Assembly: GCA_030549495.1 (NCBI GenBank) | Contig: JAUIRK010000903.1 | Coordinates: 1,550,001 to 1,614,000 of the forward strand | From: Nectonema munidae | Taxonomy: Eukaryota; Nematomorpha; Nectonematoida; Nectonematidae | DNA length: 64,000 bases | Direction of reading: 5' to 3' | The notes under the pieces: model-generated | What the model was told of the DNA's origin: nothing | Seen by the model: only the letters and a program-made list of their open reading frames with translations | The model's database searches: none | Translations under genes and position numbers: made by a program | Part shown: positions 34,531 to 44,800 of the stretch, piece by piece | How positions within the stretch are numbered: the first letter of the stretch is position 1 | How the letters are laid out: each line of letters begins with the position of its first letter

Positions 34531-36469
34531 GAACATTGCATTTGTCACTTGCATGTGATGTTTTCTAATAAATCAAAAAGGTACATATACTCAATATAGT
34601 GATTAAAAATCAATAAAAACTGATTTGGAATAGAAAATTTATTTTTTTGCTTATTGGACACTAAACGGTTAACAAATGGATTTGAGTTGGTGATCATATT
34701 TAATACATATTGAATATCATCTGATAGGTTATTTCTATTTAGCTCACCAAAATTTTGTTTTTCCAAGTTATATTAAAATTTTTTATATACTTTGAGTTTC
34801 TCGGTATGTCACACTTTTTTTTAACAAGCAAGAATATATTTTTTATAAGAAAAGAACTATTCACTTTCAACCCCATTAAAACGTTTTGTTTAGTTTGTTG
34901 ATTTGCCCTTATGTACTCATGGTTGTGATTCCTTGTGTTACCGTGTATAGAAATCATATTTGGATAACTTCCAACGTATTCCCATAAATATAATTGTTTT
35001 TCTCTAGTTAAATTATCCTCTATCAAACAAATTTTCCTTTTATATTCAGATTTTCTTTTACTTACACAATAATATGATTTTAAGATAATTATTCTATTTT
35101 TATCAAGATGTTCATTTAACGGAAGAAATGTTTTACTTTTATATTTACCAAGTTGTCCATTTTTTTCTTTCTAAGAAAGTTATAGTTTCATTTATTACAT
35201 TTATTAAAAATTCATATTTTTTGAGATGTAATTTTCCAAGAGTCGCAATTATCAATAAAAAAATTCTTTTGGTTTTTCTAGTATAAAATAAATGTTTTCT
35301 TTGGGATTGAATTAACTACGTTGATACGAGATTTTAAAATTTTAATTATTTCCATTGATTTCAGAAACTTATTTTTCATGACGCAACATTTCTTTTCACT
35401 ATGGAGCAAATCATAATCTATGTTATCTGAACCGGCATCATTTATAACGCCTAAACTATCTATCCATTAAAGATTTATTAATAATAATCGGATTTAGTAA
35501 TATCTATGAGATCATTAAGCTTTATTAATGTGACAAAATGGTTAGGTTGCCAAAAGCTATTTTGAGTTTTATTAGTACTTGTACACATTATAAAAAAAGG
35601 TTCAACCTGTTCTTTTTCAATTTTCTGAGGATAAAAAGTTGTATTAATAATTGGTAATATTCTGTCTAACACGCCATTGATTGGGAAATAAATGCTGATT
35701 ATTTTTCTCCTTATGACAGTAGTAGCAACCTTCATCGTATATGCTGAACACCAAAGACCAATTTTAGAACAACCTAACTTTCTTTTTCTATCAAAGGAGA
35801 AACAAAATCATTAGAGGGATTATTCGAACATTTTTTATGTTAAATAATTCGAGTTAATTTCAATTGCTGTTAGGAAACGTAACTTTAGGCGCAAGGATTC
35901 ATTTCCAACTATGCAAATAGAAAGTTCATTGAAGAAACAATTACCATCTGGTGTTGTTGAAATTGGTACTTTATTATCAACATTATCATTAATCTTTTGA
36001 TAAAGTTATGAGTGATGAAATGAATTTTGTAATAACAAATATCTTCGAGCATAGGACAAAATTCGAGTTCAACTTCTCTTAAAAAAAAATTTCTCTCACA
36101 GCAGAAGCGTAATATGAGCCCAAAATAGACAAGTTATGATCTCTAATAATGCTTTTTTTATAGTCATATTTATTTTCCAGGAAACAAGACACAAAAGGTA
36201 AAAAGGAAGTGAAATTGATAAATGAGAAGATTCTAATTTCTGACAATGTGATAAATATTATTGCACTCACAACAGTATATCATTCTTTCATCCTTGCTTT
36301 TAAAACAAGTTTGGCAAAGCAAGTTCATATCAAACCATAAATTCAAGACAAGTGTCTAAAAAATTATAAAAATACATCTCAAAACACAAACGTTATACAA
36401 GAACAATTCTTAATCAATGAATTTTGACAAAAAAGTTATTAATAACCCATTTAGCTTTTAGTATATAGA

Positions 36470-37187
36470 TACCTTATTAATTTAATCTTTTAAAAGATTA
36501 AAGCGTTCGATTTAAATTTTAAACTGACGAAATTTAGCGAAATATTTTCAAAAAAAAATATAGAATTGATAGTTCTTAATTTAAAAAAAAATAATTAAAA
36601 AACAGTAATATGTGTTTTATGAAAAAAGTATTGAAAAAAGTTATTTATTTGCATGCCTTCTAACGCTTCTATTTTTGTACCATATATCTTTTATAATCAT
36701 ATTCTTTTATTTATGAACAAGATACATTCCATCGTGCCGGTTTTTTACCCTGGTTTTCTTCCTCCGAAGAATTCAAAGGTTTTTACGGTCAGGTAGTGCT
36801 CTGGCGACCTAATTATACGTGGTTACTAATCAAGCTATCACCAGACATTAAGTTTGTTTCCCTAATTGGGGCGTTCGCGTTAAGATTGTATCGATCACTC
36901 AGCTGTATTTATATATTTGCAACATAAATCCTTGTAAAATAATATATATATATAACAAGGTATAGTTATGCAGTAACAAGGGCCGGTAGGGGTTTAGTGG
37001 GATGGAAAGTCCAAGTAGACCTGGACTCGGCATTCCGGGCGGGCCACGATATCCGAAAAGATGGGTGCGAACGTCACAAAAAACTTAACTACTAACTAAC
37101 TAAGTTATTAATTAACAATTAAAGGAAAATAAACTTAATATATAAAGTAAAATTCGAAGGCTGGATATATAATTTAGACACATTATA
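36470..37187. repeat. Right terminal arm of the Mutator-like element, with insertion
   Basis: This is the reverse complement of the left arm, split by the 456-bp insertion at 36646-37101. The outer part, 37110-37187, matches 24315-24378 plus 27140-27185; the inner part, 36470-36637, matches 27190-27330. Confidence 0.75.
36646..37101 (+). mobile_element. 456-bp insertion with 8-bp target duplication, class unknown
   Basis: The 8-mer AAGTTATT is present on both sides (36638-36645 and 37102-37109), and removing the insert rejoins the Mutator-like arm as in its left copy. The insert starts TATTTGCATGCC and has a GC-rich 3' part (about 36980-37075). It ends in a short CTAA-type repeat (ACTACTAACTAACT). 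No inverted ends are seen. The repeat-like tail suggests a 5'-truncated non-LTR element or a SINE, but no RT or tRNA signature was recognised. Confidence 0.6.
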
Positions 37188-37896
37188 TTTTTTCTCCAAA
37201 GAAAGTTTCGGAAAGATTTAAATATATTGTTCTTAGGTAAACGTGTTCCACTTCGTTACAGTGCACTTTTTAATTGTACGTATTTTATGTTTTGTAAACA
37301 AGTTTATTTTATTTGTCATTAATTCTATCCTCATTTAAAAATAATCATTGAATTGTACATTTCTCAGGCATTTTAAAAAAGGGAATTAGAGTCTATAAAT
37401 GAAATTCCGTTTTTTTAATGCAGAAATTTGTGTACTTTAAACTTTTGGAAAATATTCCTAGGAGAATAGAAAAATGTATACTTTGAAGAAAAGGATAGCA
37501 TAAAAAATATTTCAGTAATTTTATTAACTGAAATTTTTCTACATTTTATCAACAATTGAGATAACTTCGCAAGAACTAGTTAGCTTGGAAAAAAAGTAAG
37601 TTTTTATAGAAAGAATGTCGTCCTTTTATATATACAAATTTAAAGAGAATTTTTTTGACCAAAGATTTACTTTAATAAGAAGAAGAAGTTTATTAATAAA
37701 ATTAAAAGTATAGCAAAGTAATTGAAAAACAAACATTTCATAGAGAAACATATATCAAACATTCAGGAATAGAAAATAAATGTAAATACAAATATTTAAA
37801 GGTCCAATAAATAATATTTCAAAGTAAAAAAATAAAACAGAAAAATCATTGGAGATTACAATCAAATTGTTTACTTTTTAAGATATGCCTTCTACT
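37188..37896. other. Spacer, nothing recognised
   Basis: AT-rich sequence between the Mutator-like nest and the small hAT at 37897. I saw no exon, transposase or clear inverted repeat. Confidence 0.5.
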
Positions 37897-38234
37897 CAGT
37901 GCGCTAAAGCTAAATTTCAGGGGGGCTGAAATGGGGCAAAGAAACACATTTGCAAAAAATTTATAATTACTTTTCATAGTTAATTTATATCTTATATTAC
38001 TTTGCTAAAAAGCATGAAGTACTTCTGTATAAAAACCTATAGAAATCTCATATTATACATACACATACACCAGCATTTATATAACATTATTGTGTACAAT
38101 TTTTGCTTATTTAATTTTCCTTTAAAAAGTGCATGGGGCAAAACCAAAAATTTTAAGGGGGGCAAAGATTAATACAGGGGGGGGGGGGGGGGTGGCACGT
38201 GCCCCAAAATTATATAGGTAGCGCGGACACTGCA
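37897..38234. mobile_element. Small hAT-type MITE with a G run
   Basis: The left end CAGTGCGCTAAAGC and the right-end region GGTAGCGCGGACACTG are inverted, and resemble the ends of the hAT at 165-3203. Flanking 8-mers CTTCTACT and GTTCTACT (37889-37896 and 38235-38242) differ by one base. A run of about 14 G sits at 38178-38191 inside the right end. There is no coding sequence. Confidence 0.6.
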
Positions 38235-38520
38235 GTTCTACTTGTAATAAGAGCGAATATTTATTGGAAATTACTAGTAAAGTGGAGTGTAACAGTAATT
38301 CAAATTTAATATTTTATTAATCCAAATGGAGTAATTTCATTATAAAATATGCGAGAAATAATATAGACGTTATAAAATCAGAAAAAGAAACAATCAGACT
38401 GATGAAGAAATTCTTTTAGAAAGAGTAGAGCAACATTTATTACTTTAAATTTAGACAAAGCATGTAGGAAAACATATTAAGCCTTTTCAAATGAAAATTT
38501 CTGAATATCTCACTCTTTAA

Positions 38521-40584
38521 CCCTTATGGTACCCTTATTTTCCCAACTTTATAGGTTCCTTGGGCTGTTTTCAACGTTTTTTTTTCAAAATTTTAATTCA
38601 CCTGAAAAATTTATTGAAATGGCACAAAAATATAAAAACATTAAATAGAACAATTTATACAAACATATTTTAAATGATTTTTGCATGCAAAGTAGTCACA
38701 AATAGAGCATTTCAGAGATATTTTATTTTTTGTGTTTATGCAAAGATGACATCTTGCTTTTTTTGGCCCATGAAAAATTTCTTCTTCAACTTCTTGATTA
38801 TTTCTTTTTTTTTATTTTAAGTACCAAATTTTTGCTTGATAAAGTTCTAGGCAGTTTTGGCCTTGCCCTAATCAGTGGTTCTATAAGTTTTTTTCCTAGT
38901 GTAACCAAATATTTTCGCCTGACATCACAACAATTTTTGTTTTTTTATGAAAATCTCTTTTGACAAAATAAAACTATTAAGTGCGTAAATATCAATTATC
39001 TTACTAAAAACCACAATGGGCCAGCGCTTTGTTTTTCTTTTGACTGAATAATTTGATACCATTTGATCAACTACATTAACAGCAACTTTGGTTTTGTTGT
39101 AATGTATAATCACTTCTGGTTTTTTTGCTACAGAGTCGTCGATTCTTTTAGATTTATGAAAAGAAGATAAAAGGAAGACGTTTTTGTTTTTTTAGGCATA
39201 TACGAAATAAGCATGTTTTCTTCGGTTAACAAGAACACAGAAGAAAATACATGCGCTTTTTTATATCAAGTATTGCTGGTGGTATAAACTTTTTGTTTTT
39301 ACGAACTGTACCAAGCAAAGTCATTTTTCTTTCTTCTAAGAGTCTTTTAGACAGGTTCAAAGATGTAAAAAAATTGTCACACGTCACGATGTGACCCTTT
39401 AGTCCTTTTGTCATATCCATCACAACAGGCTCTCCTTGATTTTTTTCAGCTGCATTTCTAGGTTGCTTTCCCAAATATGGCTGGATGTTCCATACGTAAA
39501 AACTCTCATCATCTGCTAAAATCCAAAACTTTAATCCATATTAATCTGGTTTGGTAGGAATGTACTGTCTAAAAGGACAATTTCCCCTGAAGCCTCTGAG
39601 CTGCTCATCTACTGTTACTTGAAAACCGGGATTGAAAAGTTTGGGTAGAATAGCAACCCATTCATCCAAAATTTCTTGAATTGGAGCAAACTTGTTTTTT
39701 CTCTTCTATTTTCCCTTGTTTTTTTGTCATCAAATCGTAAAACTCTTGAAATAATTTTGAAGTTTTTCAGAGACATTGTAGCTCTAAAAATACTTCTCCC
39801 AGTATCATCATCCCATAAGCTGGCAGTGGACTCGTTTTTGGATTTGAAAACTCCAGCAAGAATCAACAGGCCTAAATAAGCTTCAAACTTTACGATATCA
39901 AGCTCCACCCAGCTATCACCCATCACAACTTTGCCTTTAATGTTAGTCCACTTCAGTATTGTATTCAAAATTTTTGGTGGAAAATATTGCATAAAAGCTG
40001 TGTACTCATCTTCTATCCTTGAGCAAGCATAACTTGTTGGACCTGGCTTCATTGATATGCTATTATGACACCTTTCTTTACTTGAATAACTAAAATCTTC
40101 ATGATACCATTTTGTCTCCCCATCTTTCGAAAGACAATACTCATGAGTTTCCTCATCTTCTAAATTAGAAAGCATTCCATCGGAAAAATCACTATAACAT
40201 TCTTCAGTCTCACATACTGAAACATAATCTTCTAGCTCAGAAAACTCGCTAATGGAAGGGGAAGAGTCGCTGTACATGCCTTTATAAAAAATGTAACAAT
40301 TTAGTACTAAAAAAAATTAAAAAAAGTTAAATTATGAAAGGAAAAAATTAATTACTCTAATTTTTTCTTGCTTGGACTCTTTTGAACCCAAGGATCTCAA
40401 ATGTATAAAAAAAATATATCCTAATAAGTTAAACATTTTTTTGTGTTTTAAAAATTATTTTGTGATTTTTATATTATATGTAAGAAATACTAAAAACTTA
40501 AGGCTATGATAATTTTAAAATTTTTAATAAAAGATCATTTTTAAAAAAAATTAGATTTAAATGAGCCCTAGGATCTTATAAGGG
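38521..40584 (-). mobile_element. Near full-length piggyBac transposon (PB2)
   Basis: It lies between TTAA at 38517-38520 and TTAA at 40585-40588. The terminal inverted repeat is CCCTTAT, with further loose similarity (GGTACCC against the complement of AGCCCTAGGATC). It is 2,064 bp long with one transposase gene on minus. Ends and duplication are intact while the gene is broken, so it could only move with help in trans. Confidence 0.85.
38710..40277 (-). pseudogene. piggyBac transposase of PB2, broken
   Basis: The 220-codon N-terminal frame (40277-39615) begins with an acidic, Ser-rich leader. It continues into the dimerisation/DNA-binding domain (FMQYFPPKILNTILKWTNIK; FEAYLGLLILAGVFKSKNES). 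The next frames are 39474-39226 (GEPVVMDMTKGLKGHIVTCD, NFFTSLNLSKRLLEE, holding the second catalytic Asp) and 39113-38925 (VAVNVVDQMVSNYSVKRKTK, the third-Asp motif with one Asp replaced by Asn). The tail toward 38710 is rich in Lys with a few Cys, as in the family's zinc ribbon. Frame changes separate the three blocks, and an in-frame stop (TAA near 39540) is visible in the central region. Confidence 0.85.
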
Positions 40585-40588
40585 TTAA

Positions 40589-41800
40589 AGGTATTAAAAT
40601 AGGAAGGTTAGGAATATTTTTACACATATCAATAAAAGTAATTTATTTATGCCTCATAAAATTTATTTTTTAAATATAAGTACTGTGGGTAAATCTAGTT
40701 TAAATTAAAGAGAAATTTTATAATATAGACTTTGAAAAGTTAAAAAATAAAAAGGTTATAATAATTTTGGAATTTTAGTTAACTAACTTCCTCATTTTCA
40801 CATGAAATGAATTAAATATTTTGAGAAATCACAAACATTTTGTAAAAAATATATACCATAAAATTTGTTAACGAATTTAACAGCGTGATATAGACTGACA
40901 CGATGCAAAGAAAAAAATCAACCTTCATTATAATAGTGTGAATTAGAAAGGTTAAAGAAAATATTCTTGACTTTTTCTAATATATCGCTGTTTGTTACTA
41001 TGAAGTGCTCTAAGCCCAGCGGCTGAAGATGGAAGGAAGTGGCTTCAACTAGAACTTTGTTGATAATAAAAAGTTGTTTTTTCTAAAACAAGAGTTGTAC
41101 TTCAGGCTCGTAAGATGGTATGAGTTAATATTCTTTAATCATTCATTGACACTCTTTTTTTGAAGAATATTCAAAAAATATTCATTTATGAGAAAAATTA
41201 TATAAACCTGCAAATGTTTATAGGCTAGATCCGTTTCTTTAGCCCACTGGCATAAAAATAAAACCACAAAAAAACTGTAGTTAAGATTTAGGTTATTTCA
41301 TAGTTGTCGGTATCGCATCCAAGGGGAAAATAATTATCCATAGATGGATTAATGATAAGGATAGTTGCGATCGTAAATCAAACCAAATCATTTGTTTTGG
41401 ACATTATGCTCCCACCAACCACTAGGACATCTGACTAGTAGTTGAATGATGCATTACAAGTTTTATATATATAATATAGAATTAAATAAGAGTTAATGCA
41501 ATTGAACCAAAGCAATTTTTATTATAAATATAAATTTTAATTTGGAAACTAAACAAGTATTATATGGATATATTACAAAAATGTATATATTTTAAATAGT
41601 CTATCCAAGCAGTACACAGTTATGTTCTCCAAAAAATAAAATAATCATAGATAAATAACAAAATTTTAGTTGAACTTAGGGAAACAAGTAGTTTAGTTTT
41701 GCTATACATAATAATTGAAAATATATGAAACTTCATATTTAATTTAAAGATTTAATTATTTTTAATATTTTTCAACTTACCATTTTACTCATATTTTTAA
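40589..41800. other. Upstream region of RSL24D1 with one SINE
   Basis: AT-rich sequence without a recognised exon. A tRNA-derived SINE lies on minus at about 41305-41440. The start codon of RSL24D1 follows at 41801. No TATA box or initiator could be singled out in such AT-rich sequence. Confidence 0.5.
41305..41440 (-). repeat. tRNA-derived SINE (minus strand)
   Basis: On minus, GTCCTAGTGGTTGGTGGGAG (A-box-like) is followed about 40 bp later by GGTTTGATTTACGATCG (B-box-like). The sequence ends GGATGCGATACCGACAACTA. Head and tail match the copies at 25168-25276 and 17140-17250. This is the best-preserved copy. Confidence 0.65.
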
Positions 41801-44800
41801 ATGAGGCTCTATAAGTGCTATTACTGTTCGTCTACTATATACCCAGGACATGGAACAGTATTTGTTAGAAATGATGCCAAAGTAAGTCGTTTATTTTTTA
41901 TAGTAAAACCAAAAAAGAATGTTAAATTATTAAACTTATTTGTGTGTTCTTAAATAAGTAAAGTGCTGAAGGGTCATTTGTTTGAAATAAAAAGAGTGAA
42001 ATTTCAAATAAATTTATTTAAATAAAATGAATTTTTGACTCAACGAGTCTTTATCAAGTAGAAGTAATAAATATAAAAGATGTAAATGCTTTGAAAATTC
42101 ATTTTATTTAAATAAAGTTGGCTAAAGAAGAAGAAATTTATTATCAAAGTTATTCGTATACAAACAAAAAATATGCAAGCTATTAAATATGGAATAATCA
42201 TGGAGTATTAATATTTTAAATGGTTGAACAATGACTATTGAAAGCCACTAGTAGTTATAACCAATATATATAAAAGTATAATATCATAAATGGATAAAAT
42301 TTAAAAATATATTATAAAACTTTCTTGATTATAAAATGAAATAAAATATTACTAGGAATTTCTTTAAACTTGTGAATCGATCATTCTGAATATGAATAGG
42401 CAGGCTGGAAGAATTGAATAATTGGACTACTTTATATCATAGATTTCATAATGGCTTTATTTCTACATCCTTGTATGTAGAGTTTGTTTTGAGATCTTGT
42501 ATCATATGGCAGAGAAAGTGTATTCTATTTGAAAAAGTTAGTGAAAGCGAAGGGAGAAATGCCATTTAAAATTTTATAGAAGAAAGCGAGTAAGTTATAT
42601 TTATATAAAATTATATATTTTAACAATTTGAAGTTTAAAAAATAATTGTGTTGTGAGATGAAGTGAAGATACACTATAAAGGTTACGTAAAAAATTTTTC
42701 TGTAGGAGAAGTTTATTTAAATTATTAGCGCTACCCCAATTAACAATTGAAAAAGATAAATGAGGAAGAACAAGAAAGTTATATAACAAGAATTTAGATG
42801 AGACAGGTAAAAATTTACAATTTTTTATAGATAAAGTTTGAGGCACATATTTTTGATGTAATATACTAAATATATTGATTCCAACAAAGTTTGTAATAAA
42901 CTAAGCTTTTAACAAATATATCTTTTTTTAAACGTGAAATTTTTACTTTTTTTTTTACAAGTTGAAATAAAAAGTTTAAAAAACAATATTGTATAAAAAA
43001 ATTTTTAATATTTTCAATTATTTCTATTGGAAATTTTGACTAAAAAATTTGACTCCTTAAGGAGTCAATGGGATATAATGGGTTAAAACCCAGAAATTTA
43101 AATGAATTAACTTTTTGAATATTTGATTTATTGACTTTAATTTGAAAATTTTGAAATTTTGTATGACCATGCCATTTAAAACAAATACATTTAGTTTTTT
43201 CAATATTAATTTTCAAATAATTTTTTTCAAACCATTTGTACAAACTATCCAGTTTGGAATTAATTATATCGTTTTTAGACAACGTCAAATTGAAAACCAG
43301 AACTATATCATCAACATAACTTATTGATTTGAAACAATCACTGGAGTAAAGATCATTAATGTAAATACTGAAAAGTAGAGGACCCAATACTGAACCCTGG
43401 GGAACCCCTGAATTATCTGAATCTAATACGAATTACAATTATTTACACAAACATACTGTTCCCTATTAGACGCGAAAGAAATAACTAAATTTACAAAAGA
43501 TAATGAAAACTCATATCTAATCAATTTTAATTCTAAAATTTCTAATTTAATTGTTTCAAGAGTAGATTTTAGATCAACAAAAATCCCCAAACTTGCGTGC
43601 TTTTTATTCCAATTCTTACTATATAATATTATTCCAACCCGCTTCAATCGAGCGGGTTTTTCTATAACCAAATTGATTTGGTGAAAATAAATCATTCTTT
43701 TCCATATAGAAGTTCATTTGATTATAAAGAATATGTTCGAAAATTTTGGATATATATGGAACTACACAAACTGGACGATAGTTGTTTATATCATTTTTAT
43801 TTTTACTTTTATAGATTGGAATAACTTTAGATAGTTTTAAAACTTTTGGAAAGACTTATGAATGTAGCTATTAAAAATTATCATAGTATATGGTATATAT
43901 ATAATTCAGGGGCGCACATCCTCAAAATTATTGGGGGCGAAATTTTTTTTTTGCAATTTTGAAAATTAGTGGTCTGGAAACACCACGGGAGACCAAATAT
44001 TCAAGCAATCCTTTAAAATTGAGTGTATTCAGCGCATACCTAAAGTCCTAAATTTATAAAACTACTTTATATTTTTTTTACAAAATTGGTGAATTTAAAT
44101 ATTATACTTCCAGCGAAAATATTTTAATTAAATTTGCATATCGAATATAGTGCGCAGAAAAAATGCCCACAATTAAAAAGTAGGAAAAATTGCCCCCAAA
44201 AAAATGCCCCAATTTAAAATTAGGAAAAAATGCCCCAACACAAAAAATTATTAATTAAAATTTTTAAAAAAGATATGTCAAATAAAGATTTTTTGTAAAA
44301 AAAAAGTTAACTTTTCATCTAAAACATTTAAAATTTAATTAAAGTAAACTAAAAAACTCAGCATACGACAATTTTTTAAATACAAAATTTTTTTTATAAA
44401 ACAGCAAATTTTTTTGGACTTTGTGTGTATCAGAACACTTTCTAAATATAATTTGTATTTTAACTGATTTTAAGAACACATTCCCACAAATCTGTACCTT
44501 TGCTATTGTTTTCAAGAACTTTATAAAAAAAACCTATAGATTAAGAAATTTTAGAAATTTAGCCTTTCAAAACGGTACCAAATAAAAATATTTATATAAT
44601 TTAAAAAAATCCTGAAAATCAAAAATTAGGGGGGATTTTTTTCTACTTTTTAATTGGGGCATTTTTACCCACAACCATCGAATATACACTAGTTTAAAAA
44701 ATCCAAAAATGTTAGGGGGTGGAATAGGCTTTTCATTTGATCGCCCCCCCCCTCTGGATGTGCGCCCCTGATATAATTTGTTTGTTTTTTTTTATTTTTG

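Larger units (their letters stand above)
31525..36340 (-). pseudogene. Mutator-like (MULE) transposase fragments, split by a piggyBac
   Basis: From the 5' side on minus, a zinc-binding piece near 36320-36240 reads CQTCFKSKDERMIYCCECNN then IYH. Uncharacterised blocks follow at 36270-36079, 35735-35478 and 35026-34545. After the piggyBac, EIIISEFGHPNIICYTNN reads on at about 32285, then YLGVDRTFNLGPCFITCTVL with PVYFHCHGKHDTYANFF (32227-32003). TLLIGMDEEKALVKSIQKIF and PKAKILFC follow near 31980-31890, and a tail at 31818-31525 has CESMNNILK. The D-x-TF and G-x-DEEKAL-x-FPxAxxxxC blocks fit the MULE DDE core. Several frame breaks are present, so it is dead. The family is inferred from motif pattern only. 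Confidence 0.6.
24315..37187 (-). mobile_element. Mutator-like element with long inverted arms, hit by four insertions
   Basis: The left arm (24315-24378 continued at 27132-27330) and right arm (36470-36637 continued at 37110-37187) are long inverted copies. Each shows GTGTCTAAATTAT, CGAATTTTACTTTATATATT, AATTGTTAATTAATAA and GAAAATATTTCGCTAAA in mirrored order. Between them, on minus, lie fragments of a MULE-type transposase (36340-31525). A hAT (24379-27131) interrupts the left arm, a 456-bp insertion (36646-37101) the right arm, and a second hAT and a piggyBac the body. Without the insertions the element would be about 4.6 kb. No target duplication was found at the outer edges. The superfamily call rests on the DDE fragments and long arms. 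Confidence 0.65.

Noticed and set aside
36646-36660. ATTTGCAT octamer promoter element at the start of the 456-bp insertion
   Set aside because: An 8-mer in AT-rich DNA is weak evidence, and nothing downstream supports a transcription unit.
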